Positions 1 to 7,873 of a stretch of 64,000 bases of DNA are shown here, piece by piece. Numbering within the stretch: the first letter of the stretch is position 1; every line of letters starts with the position of its first letter. Position numbers and translations under genes: made by a program. The notes beneath the pieces were generated by a model. That model searched no databases. It was not told the DNA's origin and was given only the letters and a program-made list of their open reading frames with translations. Origin of the DNA: Ferdinandcohnia sp036965045 (GTDB lineage: Bacteria > Bacillota > Bacilli > Bacillales > Bacillaceae_L); the NCBI RefSeq assembly GCF_036965045.1, contig NZ_JBALOV010000036.1, positions 62,001-126,000 of the forward strand, given 5' to 3'.

Positions 1-329
1 CGTAACGGAACACCTGCTAACAAAGATAGACTTAAAAACTTCCAAACTTCCATGCTTGTTATGGTTAAGGTCTCGTCCATCGTTTTCGGTATAGTCCAAT
101 ACACCATGATTACAATGAATAACAATATCCCGGGGATTCCGTCTTGATTCCATTTTTCAAAAAAACGAGGGAATTTTTGTTGAAATAGTTTTCCCATTAG
201 GAATCCTGCAATTACGATTGAAGGCATTTGCATATGCATATGGATAATCATGATAGACTCCAAGAGATTAGCAACCGGGGGAAGTGCTAATACGAATAAA
301 AGTCCTAGTCCGATCAAAAATTGTTTCAT
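1..329 (-). CDS. Partial multi-pass membrane protein (C-terminus beyond window)
   Basis: The gene reads leftward and runs off the window edge; 109 residues are visible from the ATG at 329. There are about four hydrophobic segments, and the second starts with a His/Met-rich stretch (HMHMQMPS, near residues 30-37). It begins three bases after the stop codon of the SCO gene, so it is very likely the last visible gene of the oxidase operon. I do not recognise the family with confidence; it resembles small membrane proteins of the DUF1404 kind. The His/Met residues in a membrane protein beside a copper chaperone suggest a role in metal handling, but this is inference. Confidence 0.7.
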   Translation of the reverse strand, partial: MKQFLIGLGLLFVLALPPVANLLESIMIIHMHMQMPSIVIAGFLMGKLFQQKFPRFFEKWNQDGIPGILLFIVIMVYWTIPKTMDETLTITSMEVWKFLSLSLLAGVPL

Positions 330-332
330 AGC

Positions 333-965
333 CTATTCCCCCTTTTCAGTTTCTAAGATGCTAATGACTTTGGCAGCCGCTTCATCGATTTCTCGATAAT
401 CCATGACAGCCATTAATGCACCGTTCCCATCTACTAAATAAAAGGCTGAGTTATGTGCAAAGTTTCCTCTTCCATCCGGGATGACAATTACACCAAACTC
501 ATCAAGAAGGGCCTGTAATTCAGTTTCATCTAAAATCCTAGCCATTCTCCATGTTTCTCCGTCTGCTCCAAAGAAGGTTCGATATTTACTTAAGGTTGCT
601 GGGTCATCTCTCGTTGGATCAAAGCTAATGCTTAGAAAGACGATATCTTTGCCGATGTATTCTTGCGGGATCTGCTCATAGACCTGTGCCATATTCATTT
701 CCAATTGTGGACAAACAGTTGTACAGGATGTATATAAAAATGTGATAAATACGTATTTATCTTGAAACTCAGAAATAGGATATGTTCGTCCCTCGCTATC
801 TTCAAATGTTACATCTGGAAATGTCGGCTTCTCCTCTATTAATTGGTTGACTCTTGCTGTTTCTGCAGTAAATGCCTGAAATCCATCGGTTCCCGTATAG
901 AACAGTACACATCCAAATAATAATATAAAAATGCTAGCGAATGTCTTCCGATTTTTTTGGATCAT
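333..965 (-). CDS. SCO1/SenC family copper chaperone
   Basis: This is a membrane-anchored thioredoxin-fold protein of the SCO family, which delivers copper to the CuA centre of cytochrome oxidase outside the membrane. One N-terminal membrane helix is followed by the CxxxC copper motif (CTTVC, residues 81-85) and the downstream conserved His in NFAHNSAFY. A GTG at 974 is in frame, but the AGGA box lies about 8-9 bases before the ATG at 965, so 965 is preferred (210 residues). It lies 94 bases downstream of oxidase subunit I and reads the same way, which fits assembly of that oxidase. Confidence 0.9.
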   Translation of the reverse strand: MIQKNRKTFASIFILLFGCVLFYTGTDGFQAFTAETARVNQLIEEKPTFPDVTFEDSEGRTYPISEFQDKYVFITFLYTSCTTVCPQLEMNMAQVYEQIPQEYIGKDIVFLSISFDPTRDDPATLSKYRTFFGADGETWRMARILDETELQALLDEFGVIVIPDGRGNFAHNSAFYLVDGNGALMAVMDYREIDEAAAKVISILETEKGE

Positions 966-1000
966 GAAGATCACATCCTATTTCTTTTTTTCCTTTAATT

Positions 1001-1040
1001 ATAGAAAGAGATAGCCGTTGTTTTCGCTATCTCTTTCTAT
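1001..1040 (-). terminator. Perfect 15-bp hairpin between oxidase subunit I and SCO
   Basis: ATAGAAAGAGATAGC (1001-1015) pairs exactly with 1026-1040, leaving a 10-base loop. On the minus strand the stem is followed by AATTAAAG rather than a U-tract, so it may be a partial terminator or an mRNA processing or stability element that lowers SCO expression relative to the oxidase subunits. Confidence 0.5.
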
Positions 1041-1059
1041 TTAAGTTCTTCCCTCGAGA

Positions 1060-2751
1060 TTACCAAGTCTTAAATGGCGGTGATCCTGGAGGTGCATTTA
1101 CAATCATATCTGTTAGTGGCAATACATATGCCATTGCGATTACTAGAACCATAAGCACTACCCAAAGTCCCCAACGCTCTGTCCATAGTGGAGTTTTTGA
1201 AGCATTTTCTGCTACGTCTGCAATCGGGAATTCTGTTTGGCCCTTTGGTGCAAAGAACATCATGTTAAATGCTGCATATACTTGAATGATGACTGCGACT
1301 AATAATAATGTTGCTCCGATACCAACAACCATCATATACGGTTCCCAGCTTGCAGCTTGAGCACTTCCAAAGTAGTCTGAGTAGGATGTTCTACGTGGAG
1401 AACCGAATAGTCCAACCGTATGCATTGAAGTTGACATTAATACCATACCGATTGTCCAGATGATGGTTTGAACAACACCTAATTTATTCATTCCTTTTGT
1501 TAAGACACGACCTGAAATAAATGGGATTAACCAGTAACTAATTCCGAAGAATGTCATTACGACTGACATACCTAGTGTTAAGTGGAAGTGTCCTACGACC
1601 CACATTGTGTTGTGAACCACTTGGTTAAGCTGGTTTGTGCTTTGTACAATACCCCCTGCCCCTGCTGGGATAAAAGCAGCCATCGCGATAAATGGTGCTA
1701 GGAAGCGGACGTCACTCCATGGTAACTTTTTCAACCAGCCTAGTGCGCCTTTTCCACCTTTTGCTCTACCTGTACGCTCAAATACTACAAACATTGCGTA
1801 TGCTGTCATTAAAGATGGGAAACCAATCGCTAAACTCATGAATACATGTAAGAATTTAACGGATGGCAGAATTGCAGGGTCAATAATTTGGTGGTGGAAT
1901 CCACCAGTGATGTTCATGATAACTAATGCGATAACAACAACACGAGTGAGTGTGTCACTAAAGCGTCTTCCGCCAATAATTTTCGGTACGATTACATACC
2001 ATGCAGATGTTGCTGTTAAATACCAAATGTTAACTGCTGTATGTCCGAAAGCCCAGAATAATGTACGAGATACCATGACGTTAATTGTGTCTACCCATCC
2101 AAGTGACCATGGTAGAATCAAGAATAATACTTCAACTGCTACAAATGCAGTAGCGCCAACTAATAGGATGAATACACCTGTCGCGAAGAAAGAAAGGATT
2201 GGCAGATGTTGACCTTTGTGATTCTTTCTCCAGTTTGCTACTTGCATAAATGCTCCAGCTGCTAAGATCCAGATACCTACTACCACTAGTGCTAGCCCGA
2301 TATAGAATACTGGGTGTGCCGCCATTGGTGGATAGAATGTGTACATAACAGATGCTTCATTCATTAAGACTGGTATTACAACTAGGACGATACCAACCAT
2401 CTTCGTCCAGAAACCAATCCATGCCATTTTCCTTACATTAGGTAATAAACCACCTAATGTATGTGAAAGAGCTGCGTAGAAGTAACCGATTGTAAAGAAT
2501 GCTGACATTACAACTACCAGTAATAGACCGTGTGCTGTTAATACTTGATAATAGTTAAGCCAGCCTGGTAATTCTAAAAGACCTGCACGGTTTAAACCTT
2601 GTAATAGTCCAAAAAGTCCACCTAATAATAATGCGATAAATGCTACTGATAAATAGGATTTAGAAATTTTTGCGTCCTGTGTATTTACACCTAAAACCTT
2701 GTTTGCTTTTTCCTTAAAGGTCAAATCTGAGTTTTTTAATACCGTTGCCAA
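1060..2751 (-). CDS. cbaA: Cytochrome c oxidase subunit I, b(o/a)3 type
   Basis: This is the catalytic haem-copper subunit that reduces O2 to water, an integral membrane protein of 563 residues with about 13 helices. Visible signatures are the low-spin haem ligand in TAHGLL, the CuB ligand and cross-linked Tyr region GHTAVNIWYL, the second and third CuB ligands GGFHHQ, and the high-spin haem/proton region VGHFHLTLG. The helix VI motif GHTAVNIWY replaces the HPEVY of A-type oxidases, which marks the B (ba3-like) family, typical of high-affinity enzymes used at low oxygen. It follows subunit II by 13 bases in an operon with subunit 2A and SCO. Confidence 0.95.
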   Translation of the reverse strand: MATVLKNSDLTFKEKANKVLGVNTQDAKISKSYLSVAFIALLLGGLFGLLQGLNRAGLLELPGWLNYYQVLTAHGLLLVVVMSAFFTIGYFYAALSHTLGGLLPNVRKMAWIGFWTKMVGIVLVVIPVLMNEASVMYTFYPPMAAHPVFYIGLALVVVGIWILAAGAFMQVANWRKNHKGQHLPILSFFATGVFILLVGATAFVAVEVLFLILPWSLGWVDTINVMVSRTLFWAFGHTAVNIWYLTATSAWYVIVPKIIGGRRFSDTLTRVVVIALVIMNITGGFHHQIIDPAILPSVKFLHVFMSLAIGFPSLMTAYAMFVVFERTGRAKGGKGALGWLKKLPWSDVRFLAPFIAMAAFIPAGAGGIVQSTNQLNQVVHNTMWVVGHFHLTLGMSVVMTFFGISYWLIPFISGRVLTKGMNKLGVVQTIIWTIGMVLMSTSMHTVGLFGSPRRTSYSDYFGSAQAASWEPYMMVVGIGATLLLVAVIIQVYAAFNMMFFAPKGQTEFPIADVAENASKTPLWTERWGLWVVLMVLVIAMAYVLPLTDMIVNAPPGSPPFKTW

Positions 2752-2764
2752 TGGTCTCCCCCCC

Positions 2765-3232
2765 TTATTTCACTGTAATTGTAGTGGCCATTAATTGGTG
2801 ACCAGCACCGCAATATTCATTACATAAAATTAAATACTCACCAGGCTCATCAAACGTTTGAGTGATTTTTTGGATATGTCCTGGCATTACCATTGCGTTT
2901 AAGTTTGTGCCTGCAACTTCGAATCCGTGTACAACATCTTTAGATGTCATTGTAAAGTGAACCTTTGAACCAGCAGGAATTTCGATTTTCCCTGGATTAA
3001 AAGAGAATATTTCTAATGTCATGACAACTTCATATTCGTTTTCGCCAATTTTATAAACACCAGGTTTGTCAAATGGAGCTGTTTCGTCCACTTTCTGAGG
3101 ATCGATTGTTTCCATATGACTTGGCGGCCCCATTTCTAATGCGAAGGTTTGGTAACCAGTGATAAGCATGAAAGCCATGATCATACCGAAACTTACTGTA
3201 AGCCATATTTTTTCATCAAGATGCATTTTCAT
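2765..3232 (-). CDS. cbaB: Cytochrome c oxidase subunit II (CuA subunit), ba3 type
   Basis: This subunit accepts electrons from cytochrome c through the binuclear CuA centre. It is 155 residues long with a single N-terminal membrane helix (about 8-30) and an external cupredoxin domain. The CuA ligands are visible: His102 in DVVHGF, then Cys137, Cys141, His145 and Met148 in the C-terminal CNEYCGAGHQLM. The short length and single helix are typical of ba3-type subunit II, not the longer two-helix A-type. The start at 3232 follows a GGAGGGG box. It lies between subunit 2A and subunit I. Confidence 0.95.
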   Translation of the reverse strand: MKMHLDEKIWLTVSFGMIMAFMLITGYQTFALEMGPPSHMETIDPQKVDETAPFDKPGVYKIGENEYEVVMTLEIFSFNPGKIEIPAGSKVHFTMTSKDVVHGFEVAGTNLNAMVMPGHIQKITQTFDEPGEYLILCNEYCGAGHQLMATTITVK

Positions 3233-3244
3233 TTTTTTCCCCTC

Positions 3245-3394
3245 CTAGAATCTAGACATGAATAGGCCGAATAGTACTATATACGTGAAAAGAATGACTG
3301 CTCCAACCACACCGACAGAAATCCAAGTTCCTATATATGGACCTTGATATTCTCCGTCTATCTTTTTGTTTTGGTTAACCTTTGAAGCTCCCAT
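3245..3394 (-). CDS. Small cytochrome c oxidase subunit 2A-like protein
   Basis: This is a 49-residue single-helix membrane protein. The frame is open further upstream, but the AAGGAGG box ideally placed before the ATG at 3394 fixes the start. A polar N-terminus is followed by one hydrophobic helix ending in FGLFMSRF, as in the subunit IIa proteins of ba3 oxidases, which supply the helix missing from the short subunit II. It is the first gene of the oxidase operon, 12 bases before subunit II. The family call rests on size, topology and position. Confidence 0.75.
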   Translation of the reverse strand: MGASKVNQNKKIDGEYQGPYIGTWISVGVVGAVILFTYIVLFGLFMSRF

Positions 3395-3427
3395 CCAACT
3401 CAACCTCCTTATGTTCTTCTTACTTTC

Positions 3428-3433
3428 ATCATA
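3428..3433 (-). promoter_or_regulatory. Predicted -10 box of the ba3 oxidase operon
   Basis: TATGAT on the minus strand, with a likely transcript start at about 3421, 27 bases before the ATG of subunit 2A. No good -35 is visible; the Fnr-like palindrome occupies that position, as expected for an activator-dependent promoter. Confidence 0.5.
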
Positions 3434-3454
3434 GTTAGGAACCATTCTCAATGT

Positions 3455-3470
3455 TGTGAACTGAATCACA
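3455..3470 (-). promoter_or_regulatory. Fnr/CRP-type palindrome TGTGA-N6-TCACA
   Basis: TGTGAACTGAATCACA is a perfect match to the Bacillus Fnr consensus. Its centre (3462.5) is about 41.5 bases upstream of the transcript start predicted from the -10 box at 3428-3433, the classic class II activator position. This suggests induction of the oxidase operon under oxygen limitation. The regulator itself is not in the window. Confidence 0.65.
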
Positions 3471-3656
3471 CTTAAGGTGTAATTTTTAATACACCCAATA
3501 AAAAAAGGACTAGAAAATTGACTTTTTTCTGTCCCTAAAAACTCCCTCTAAATGCACCAAAACTGCATCATTACTGGATTCCATATACCCTTTATCATTT
3601 TTGTCTTTACCCCAACTTCAAAAATGACAAATTGGTGAACTACATATATTCACATA

Positions 3657-3690
3657 AAAAAAAGGCAGCCTCCATTCTTCGGAAGCTGCC
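3657..3690 (-). terminator. Rho-independent terminator of the methyltransferase gene
   Basis: On the minus strand GGCAGC...GCTGCC forms the stem, followed by eight T residues. It begins at the stop codon of the methyltransferase gene and separates it from the oxidase operon. Confidence 0.85.
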
Positions 3691-4295
3691 TATGCAAGCT
3701 GATACACCATAAATCTCTCATATGTGTTTTTCTCAAACAACTCTGGAATGATTATCTCATTCTTCAATTGAAAAGGAGTATTGTTCTCCAAAAAATAAGT
3801 GTAATCATTTGAACCGTAATAAAGAATAACCTCCATTTCACGCGGATCCTGCTCGTACGATTGTAGAATATTGGAAACCGTATGCTTAAAAACCTGGATT
3901 GAAAATGGATTAAAAAAATAAAATCGATTGTCGAGTGGATGGACTTTATAATCCTGTGCGGCACAATGGTGAATCTCAATATCCGCTTTACGAATACCCG
4001 CACCTTTTGCATAACGTTCTCGGTTTTGAACAGCAACATGATATAAGCTTTTATCAATCTCAACGCCAACAACGGTTGACTTAAAATGATGATGAATATA
4101 AAAAAGAAGCCGTCCCTTTCCACAGCCAAAATCAACTACCCGATCACGGTCCTTCAAATGATAATGTTCAAACAAAGCCGCCAGTCCTACGTATGGAGTC
4201 GGCTCATAGCGATGATAGTGAACAGATGAACTAAACCCTTTTTGACCTCCGCCTGTTTTCACTTGTAAAATTGCATCGTAATACTTATCGTCCAT
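3690..4295 (-). CDS. Class I SAM-dependent methyltransferase, substrate unknown
   Basis: The protein has 201 residues. The SAM-binding motif I is clear (VVDFGCGKGRLL, about residues 54-65), followed by the acidic residue ending beta-2 (GVEIDKS) and a later YFFNPFS at the position of the catalytic-side NPP-like motif. No membrane segment or signal is present. The N-terminal VKTGGGQKGF stretch is a feature of this uncharacterised Bacillus group. It reads as a single gene with its own terminator, 30 bases after the SigJ gene stop, so it may be read through from the sigJ operon. The substrate cannot be told. Confidence 0.75.
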   Translation of the reverse strand: MDDKYYDAILQVKTGGGQKGFSSSVHYHRYEPTPYVGLAALFEHYHLKDRDRVVDFGCGKGRLLFYIHHHFKSTVVGVEIDKSLYHVAVQNRERYAKGAGIRKADIEIHHCAAQDYKVHPLDNRFYFFNPFSIQVFKHTVSNILQSYEQDPREMEVILYYGSNDYTYFLENNTPFQLKNEIIIPELFEKNTYERFMVYQLA

Positions 4296-4325
4296 TGGTA
4301 GTCTCCTTATAACGATGGCTGCTAC

Positions 4326-5210
4326 TTAAAATGTCACACCACTTATGGCATATGTTAGCTTTTCAGGATTGCGAATTGAAAAAATTTGGTTGATTTGATT
4401 GTTTTCTATTTCAAAGCATACCACATTTTCTGGTTTGTGATTTCGTTTAATCAATATCCCAATTTGACCATTGACGTTGACTACTTCAATCTCCAATTTA
4501 TCATCCTGTCCAAACTTTCGAATAATCCCTAAAATAAATTGAGATACTCGTTCCTTCGTTTTAATAGGTACGATTGCAGCTTTCACCTTACCTCCGCCAT
4601 CTGAGTAGAGCACTGCATCATTTGCTAGTAAACTAAGCAGACCATCTATATTCCCAGTTGTTGCAGCACGTAAAAAAGAGTGAATCAAGTCTCCCATTTT
4701 CTCCTGACTTACCTGCAAGTCATTTATGTCATCCTTATAATCTAGCTTTTTCCTTGCCCTACTTAAGATTTTCCTGCAGTTTGTTACCTCTTTATCTATC
4801 ATAAAAGCAATTTCATCATACTCATATCCAAATGCTTCTCTTAAGACAAATACCGCTCGTTCAACAGGACTTAGTTGTTCCATCAAAGACAGGAGAGCAT
4901 ACGAAATAGTGTCTTTCATTATGGCCACATGCTCCGGACCCTCATCGTGGATAATTATTGGTTCTGGCAGCCAAGGACCTATATAGACCTCTCTTTGCTT
5001 TCTGGCTGATTTTAACTGATCAATGGAACGATTGGTCACCATTTTACAAAGATAGGCTTTGATATTTTCGATTTGGCCACGACTAGACTTCTCAAAATCT
5101 AATAGAACATCATGAATAATATCCTCGGCATCTGTTATTGTACCCATTATGCGATAGGCAATCGAAAATAAGAGAGGCTTATATTCCCGATATAAATGTT
5201 CATCCAACAT
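4326..5210 (-). CDS. sigJ: ECF41-type RNA polymerase sigma factor (SigJ-like) with SnoaL-like C-terminal domain
   Basis: The 294-residue protein has sigma region 2 (about 5-75), region 4 (about 105-155) and a SnoaL-like C-terminal extension (about 170-294). The three ECF41 hallmarks are present: WLPEP in the linker (80-84), DGGGK (204-208) and the terminal NPEKL (281-285). In ECF41 factors the extension acts as a fused anti-sigma-like regulator instead of a separate anti-sigma protein. The ATG at 5210 follows AAAGGAGGGG with 8-base spacing; the frame is open upstream but without a better site. It lies 19 bases downstream of the FAD oxidoreductase, the kind of partner gene found with ECF41 factors. 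Confidence 0.92.
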   Translation of the reverse strand: MLDEHLYREYKPLLFSIAYRIMGTITDAEDIIHDVLLDFEKSSRGQIENIKAYLCKMVTNRSIDQLKSARKQREVYIGPWLPEPIIIHDEGPEHVAIMKDTISYALLSLMEQLSPVERAVFVLREAFGYEYDEIAFMIDKEVTNCRKILSRARKKLDYKDDINDLQVSQEKMGDLIHSFLRAATTGNIDGLLSLLANDAVLYSDGGGKVKAAIVPIKTKERVSQFILGIIRKFGQDDKLEIEVVNVNGQIGILIKRNHKPENVVCFEIENNQINQIFSIRNPEKLTYAISGVTF

Positions 5211-5229
5211 TTTGATACCCCTCCTTTGA

Positions 5230-6471
5230 TCATGTATTTTCAAGAATAAGTAGAGCAGCCTGTCTAGCACTTTGAAAGGAAGCATCTACAAGCATTCCAT
5301 CTCCCACCCAGTCCCCCGCAATATAAAATCCAGGTATCTGTTCAACAGATGGCGAGGGTCTTTTGCTTTGGGCTGCTAAAACTAAACTATTTGTAACTGT
5401 CATTCTAGGAAGATATCGTTTATAGACTACATACTTCTCCCAACCCGGCTGAACTTTTTCGATAAAATTCTCTAATTCTCTTTCTGTATCCTCATTAGTG
5501 TTACTATATTTCATCACATGAACAATTTGGAAATCCCGGTCGCTTAATCTCGCTACCTTGGAATGATTCGAAAAATAAAATGGTTCCTCCAACCCCATCG
5601 CAAAATTAACTTTTGGGTGAGGTAACTTTGACAAAATAAGATCCATACAGGCTACACGTACTGGAATACATTCTTTTATATTTGGGATGTTTTTCATTTC
5701 TGATAGCATGTTAGCTGTTTCATGAGGACTTGAAGTAGAAAGTACATTGTGTGCGGTAATCGTTTCTTCATTTGTATGCACCGTGAATTGCGGAAAAGTA
5801 CCATTAACCTTTGTAACACTTTTACTTGTTTGAAAGTGGACCCCTTTTTCGGTAGCCATTTTTCCTAAGGTATCTATCATATTTTGCCAGCCATTGTTTA
5901 GGTAAATTGCGTTTCCTAATTGAAGTTGTTTTAATGCTGCACCAGCACTTAACAGGTCAGGCTCATTTGAATAGGTGGACAAACGGGATAACATGATGAT
6001 AAGCTGCTGAGCAACCTCATCCTTTATCCTATGCTGCAACCATTGTCGTAATGGTATATTTTTAATTTTGTTTGTATCTATTTTCTTATATTTAATGAAA
6101 AAAGAGAATAGCTCTTTCTTAGCTTTCCAATTTAATAATGGGCTAGTTATGAGACCAATTGGTGTAGCCGGAATATCGTAAATTTGGTTATTGTGAACAA
6201 TCTTTCCTTCTGTTGGAACAATGCTCCCCTCTACTTCAATGCCCAATTCGCCAAGGACCTCCAACGATTTTCCTTTCGAATAAAGTGCATGTGGTCCCAG
6301 ATTCAAATAAGAATCCAGCTTCTTCGTCGTTTTTCCTCTCCCACCTAGTGTTTTCGACTTTTCTAACACAAGCACAGACTTTCCAGCTCGCGCCAAGTAG
6401 ATGGAAGCAGTTAGTCCAGCTACACCGCCTCCGATAATGATGCAATCCCATGTTTTTTCATTAAGTTGCAT
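5230..6471 (-). CDS. FAD-dependent oxidoreductase (phytoene desaturase/amine oxidase-like), ECF41 partner
   Basis: The protein is 413 residues from the ATG at 6471 (GGGAG box 8 bases upstream). The dinucleotide-binding motif is near the N-terminus (IIIGGGVAGLTASIYLARAG), followed by EKSKTLGGRG, and the C-terminal FAD contact is in YIAGDWVGDGMLVDASFQSG-like form (GDWVGDGML...SARQAA). This is the GR2 flavoprotein fold of phytoene desaturases and amine oxidases. The substrate is unknown. It is the first gene after an ECF41 consensus promoter and precedes sigJ, so it is likely the main regulatory target. An in-frame upstream ATG at 6504 would lie upstream of the predicted transcript start and overlap the promoter, so it is rejected. 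Confidence 0.88.
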   Translation of the reverse strand: MQLNEKTWDCIIIGGGVAGLTASIYLARAGKSVLVLEKSKTLGGRGKTTKKLDSYLNLGPHALYSKGKSLEVLGELGIEVEGSIVPTEGKIVHNNQIYDIPATPIGLITSPLLNWKAKKELFSFFIKYKKIDTNKIKNIPLRQWLQHRIKDEVAQQLIIMLSRLSTYSNEPDLLSAGAALKQLQLGNAIYLNNGWQNMIDTLGKMATEKGVHFQTSKSVTKVNGTFPQFTVHTNEETITAHNVLSTSSPHETANMLSEMKNIPNIKECIPVRVACMDLILSKLPHPKVNFAMGLEEPFYFSNHSKVARLSDRDFQIVHVMKYSNTNEDTERELENFIEKVQPGWEKYVVYKRYLPRMTVTNSLVLAAQSKRPSPSVEQIPGFYIAGDWVGDGMLVDASFQSARQAALLILENT

Positions 6472-6504
6472 AATACTCACTCCCACAGTTCGATTTATAA
6501 ACAA

Positions 6505-6531
6505 GACGATTGAGGGGTAGAATTTGTGACA
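6505..6531 (-). promoter_or_regulatory. ECF41 promoter TGTCACA-N16-CGTC
   Basis: On the minus strand TGTCACA (6531-6525) and CGTC (6508-6505) are separated by exactly 16 bases, the published ECF41 target consensus. A transcript starting near 6498 would have a leader of about 27 bases before the oxidoreductase ATG, so SigJ probably controls its own operon. Confidence 0.85.
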
Positions 6532-6651
6532 GTTTGGGTTGAATTTTGGGCTGGAAGGTTGGGTGGGGCTCCAGATCGCCCCGAGACCACACCCACTTCC
6601 CTTTTCTATAAGCTAAATGCTGCCTCAAGCAGTTTTAAATGACACTAAAGA

Positions 6652-6678
6652 ACCCCGCCACATCAAATACGGCGAGGT
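6652..6678 (-). terminator. Terminator of ctaB
   Basis: On the minus strand CCTCGCC...GGCGGGG forms the stem, followed by TTCTTTAG. It lies just downstream of the ctaB stop. A GC-rich hairpin at about 6556-6590, without a T-tract, lies between this and the ECF41 promoter. Confidence 0.75.
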
Positions 6679-6690
6679 TTAATCCATACA

Positions 6691-7593
6691 CTATCCAAAA
6701 TATTTAGGTAATGTCACAATGACCATCAATAGAAAGATAAGCAATATATAGTTTACAGAATACAGGAAATTCCAGCGAGCCCATTTCATATCTTCTTTAA
6801 TCGAAAAACCTTTAATACTCAAGATGATCCATCCGATATTGAGCAATGTCGCAAGGATGACAAAAACCATTCCAAGGTCACCTAAAAAGAAAGGCATTGG
6901 GAACAGACAAATAACCCAGAATAGAAAATGCCTCTTCGTAGCTGCAATACCACTAACGACTGGGAGCATGGCAACATTTGCAGCCTTATATTCATCAAAC
7001 TTCCTGATCGCGATCGCATACGTGTGAGGCATTTGAAACACAAATAAAATCAAAAAAAGCACGATTGGGACGGTATGATTGATTGGTGCAACAGCTGCCC
7101 ACCCCATTAATGGGGATACAGCCCCTGAAACACTGCCAATCACAGTATTTATCGTAAATCTGCGCTTAGACCACATCGTGTATAATACAACATACGTGAA
7201 CCAGCCTACAAATGTAAAAAAGACAGCTTGATATGTGGTGAAAAATAAGAAAACAAATCCTAATACTGTACAAATAATGCCTAAGGCCAATACAAACTTC
7301 AATGAAAAGTTGCCTGTTACAGTTGGTCGTTTCTTTGTTCGATCCATGACTGTATCAATGTCTACATCATACCAATTATTAATAATTAAAGCCCCCGCCA
7401 TGACGAGTGTACTTCCAATCATTGTATATAGAAACAATCCCAAGTTATCTTGAAATGAAACACCCGTAAAGTAAATGGCTAACCAAAATCCTGAAAACAC
7501 AGGTAGAACATTTGCTAGTAAAACTCCTGCCTTAAAAAGAGATCTAAGATCAGCTATGAGGGATGTTTTTTGTAGCTCTATTTCTGTTTTCAT
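6691..7593 (-). CDS. ctaB: Protoheme IX farnesyltransferase (haem O synthase)
   Basis: This is an integral membrane prenyltransferase that adds a farnesyl group to haem B to make haem O, the precursor of haem A for oxidases. It has 300 residues and about nine helices. The UbiA-family Asp-rich motif is at 72-90 (NNWYDVDIDTV ... KKRP), and a second Asp motif occurs later around RKFDEYKAANVAMLP. The ATG at 7593 follows GAGAGG with 8-base spacing. It stands alone rather than in a cta operon, but its product could serve the ba3 oxidase encoded nearby. Confidence 0.95.
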   Translation of the reverse strand: MKTEIELQKTSLIADLRSLFKAGVLLANVLPVFSGFWLAIYFTGVSFQDNLGLFLYTMIGSTLVMAGALIINNWYDVDIDTVMDRTKKRPTVTGNFSLKFVLALGIICTVLGFVFLFFTTYQAVFFTFVGWFTYVVLYTMWSKRRFTINTVIGSVSGAVSPLMGWAAVAPINHTVPIVLFLILFVFQMPHTYAIAIRKFDEYKAANVAMLPVVSGIAATKRHFLFWVICLFPMPFFLGDLGMVFVILATLLNIGWIILSIKGFSIKEDMKWARWNFLYSVNYILLIFLLMVIVTLPKYFG

Positions 7594-7873
7594 TATATAT
7601 CCTCTCTCCTGCCTTCTATTACTACAAATATACTATACCATTTTTATAGCTCTTAGGATAAGAAAACCACTTTTTACCTACATCTATAGTGATATTGACC
7701 TGGTTGGGTATATAAGGTTTTGTTACTATTTTCCAGCATTTTTTTATCTATAAAATGAAACCTTCTCTCATTTTCATCGTATATAAGAGTGAAGGTGAAT
7801 CACAAGAGAATTTCAACGAAATAGGTTATAATAGTAAAAATATAAATACTAACATATGGAGGTACACATTTAT
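7594..7873. other. Divergent intergenic region between ctaB and the small membrane protein
   Basis: AT-rich. A TATAAT box at 7827-7832 lies upstream of the plus-strand gene at 7874, with no convincing -35. No RNA gene or repeat is recognised. Confidence 0.4.

Larger units (their letters stand above)
3395..3656. other. Intergenic region upstream of the oxidase operon
   Basis: Besides the -10 and Fnr-like site, it holds an imperfect hairpin at about 3508-3535 (GGAC...GTCC with AGAAAA/TTTTCT). No open frame or RNA gene is recognised. Confidence 0.4.

Noticed and set aside
1637..2212. 191-codon frame antisense to oxidase subunit I
   Set aside because: Shadow of a strongly conserved gene; no start signal, no known family.
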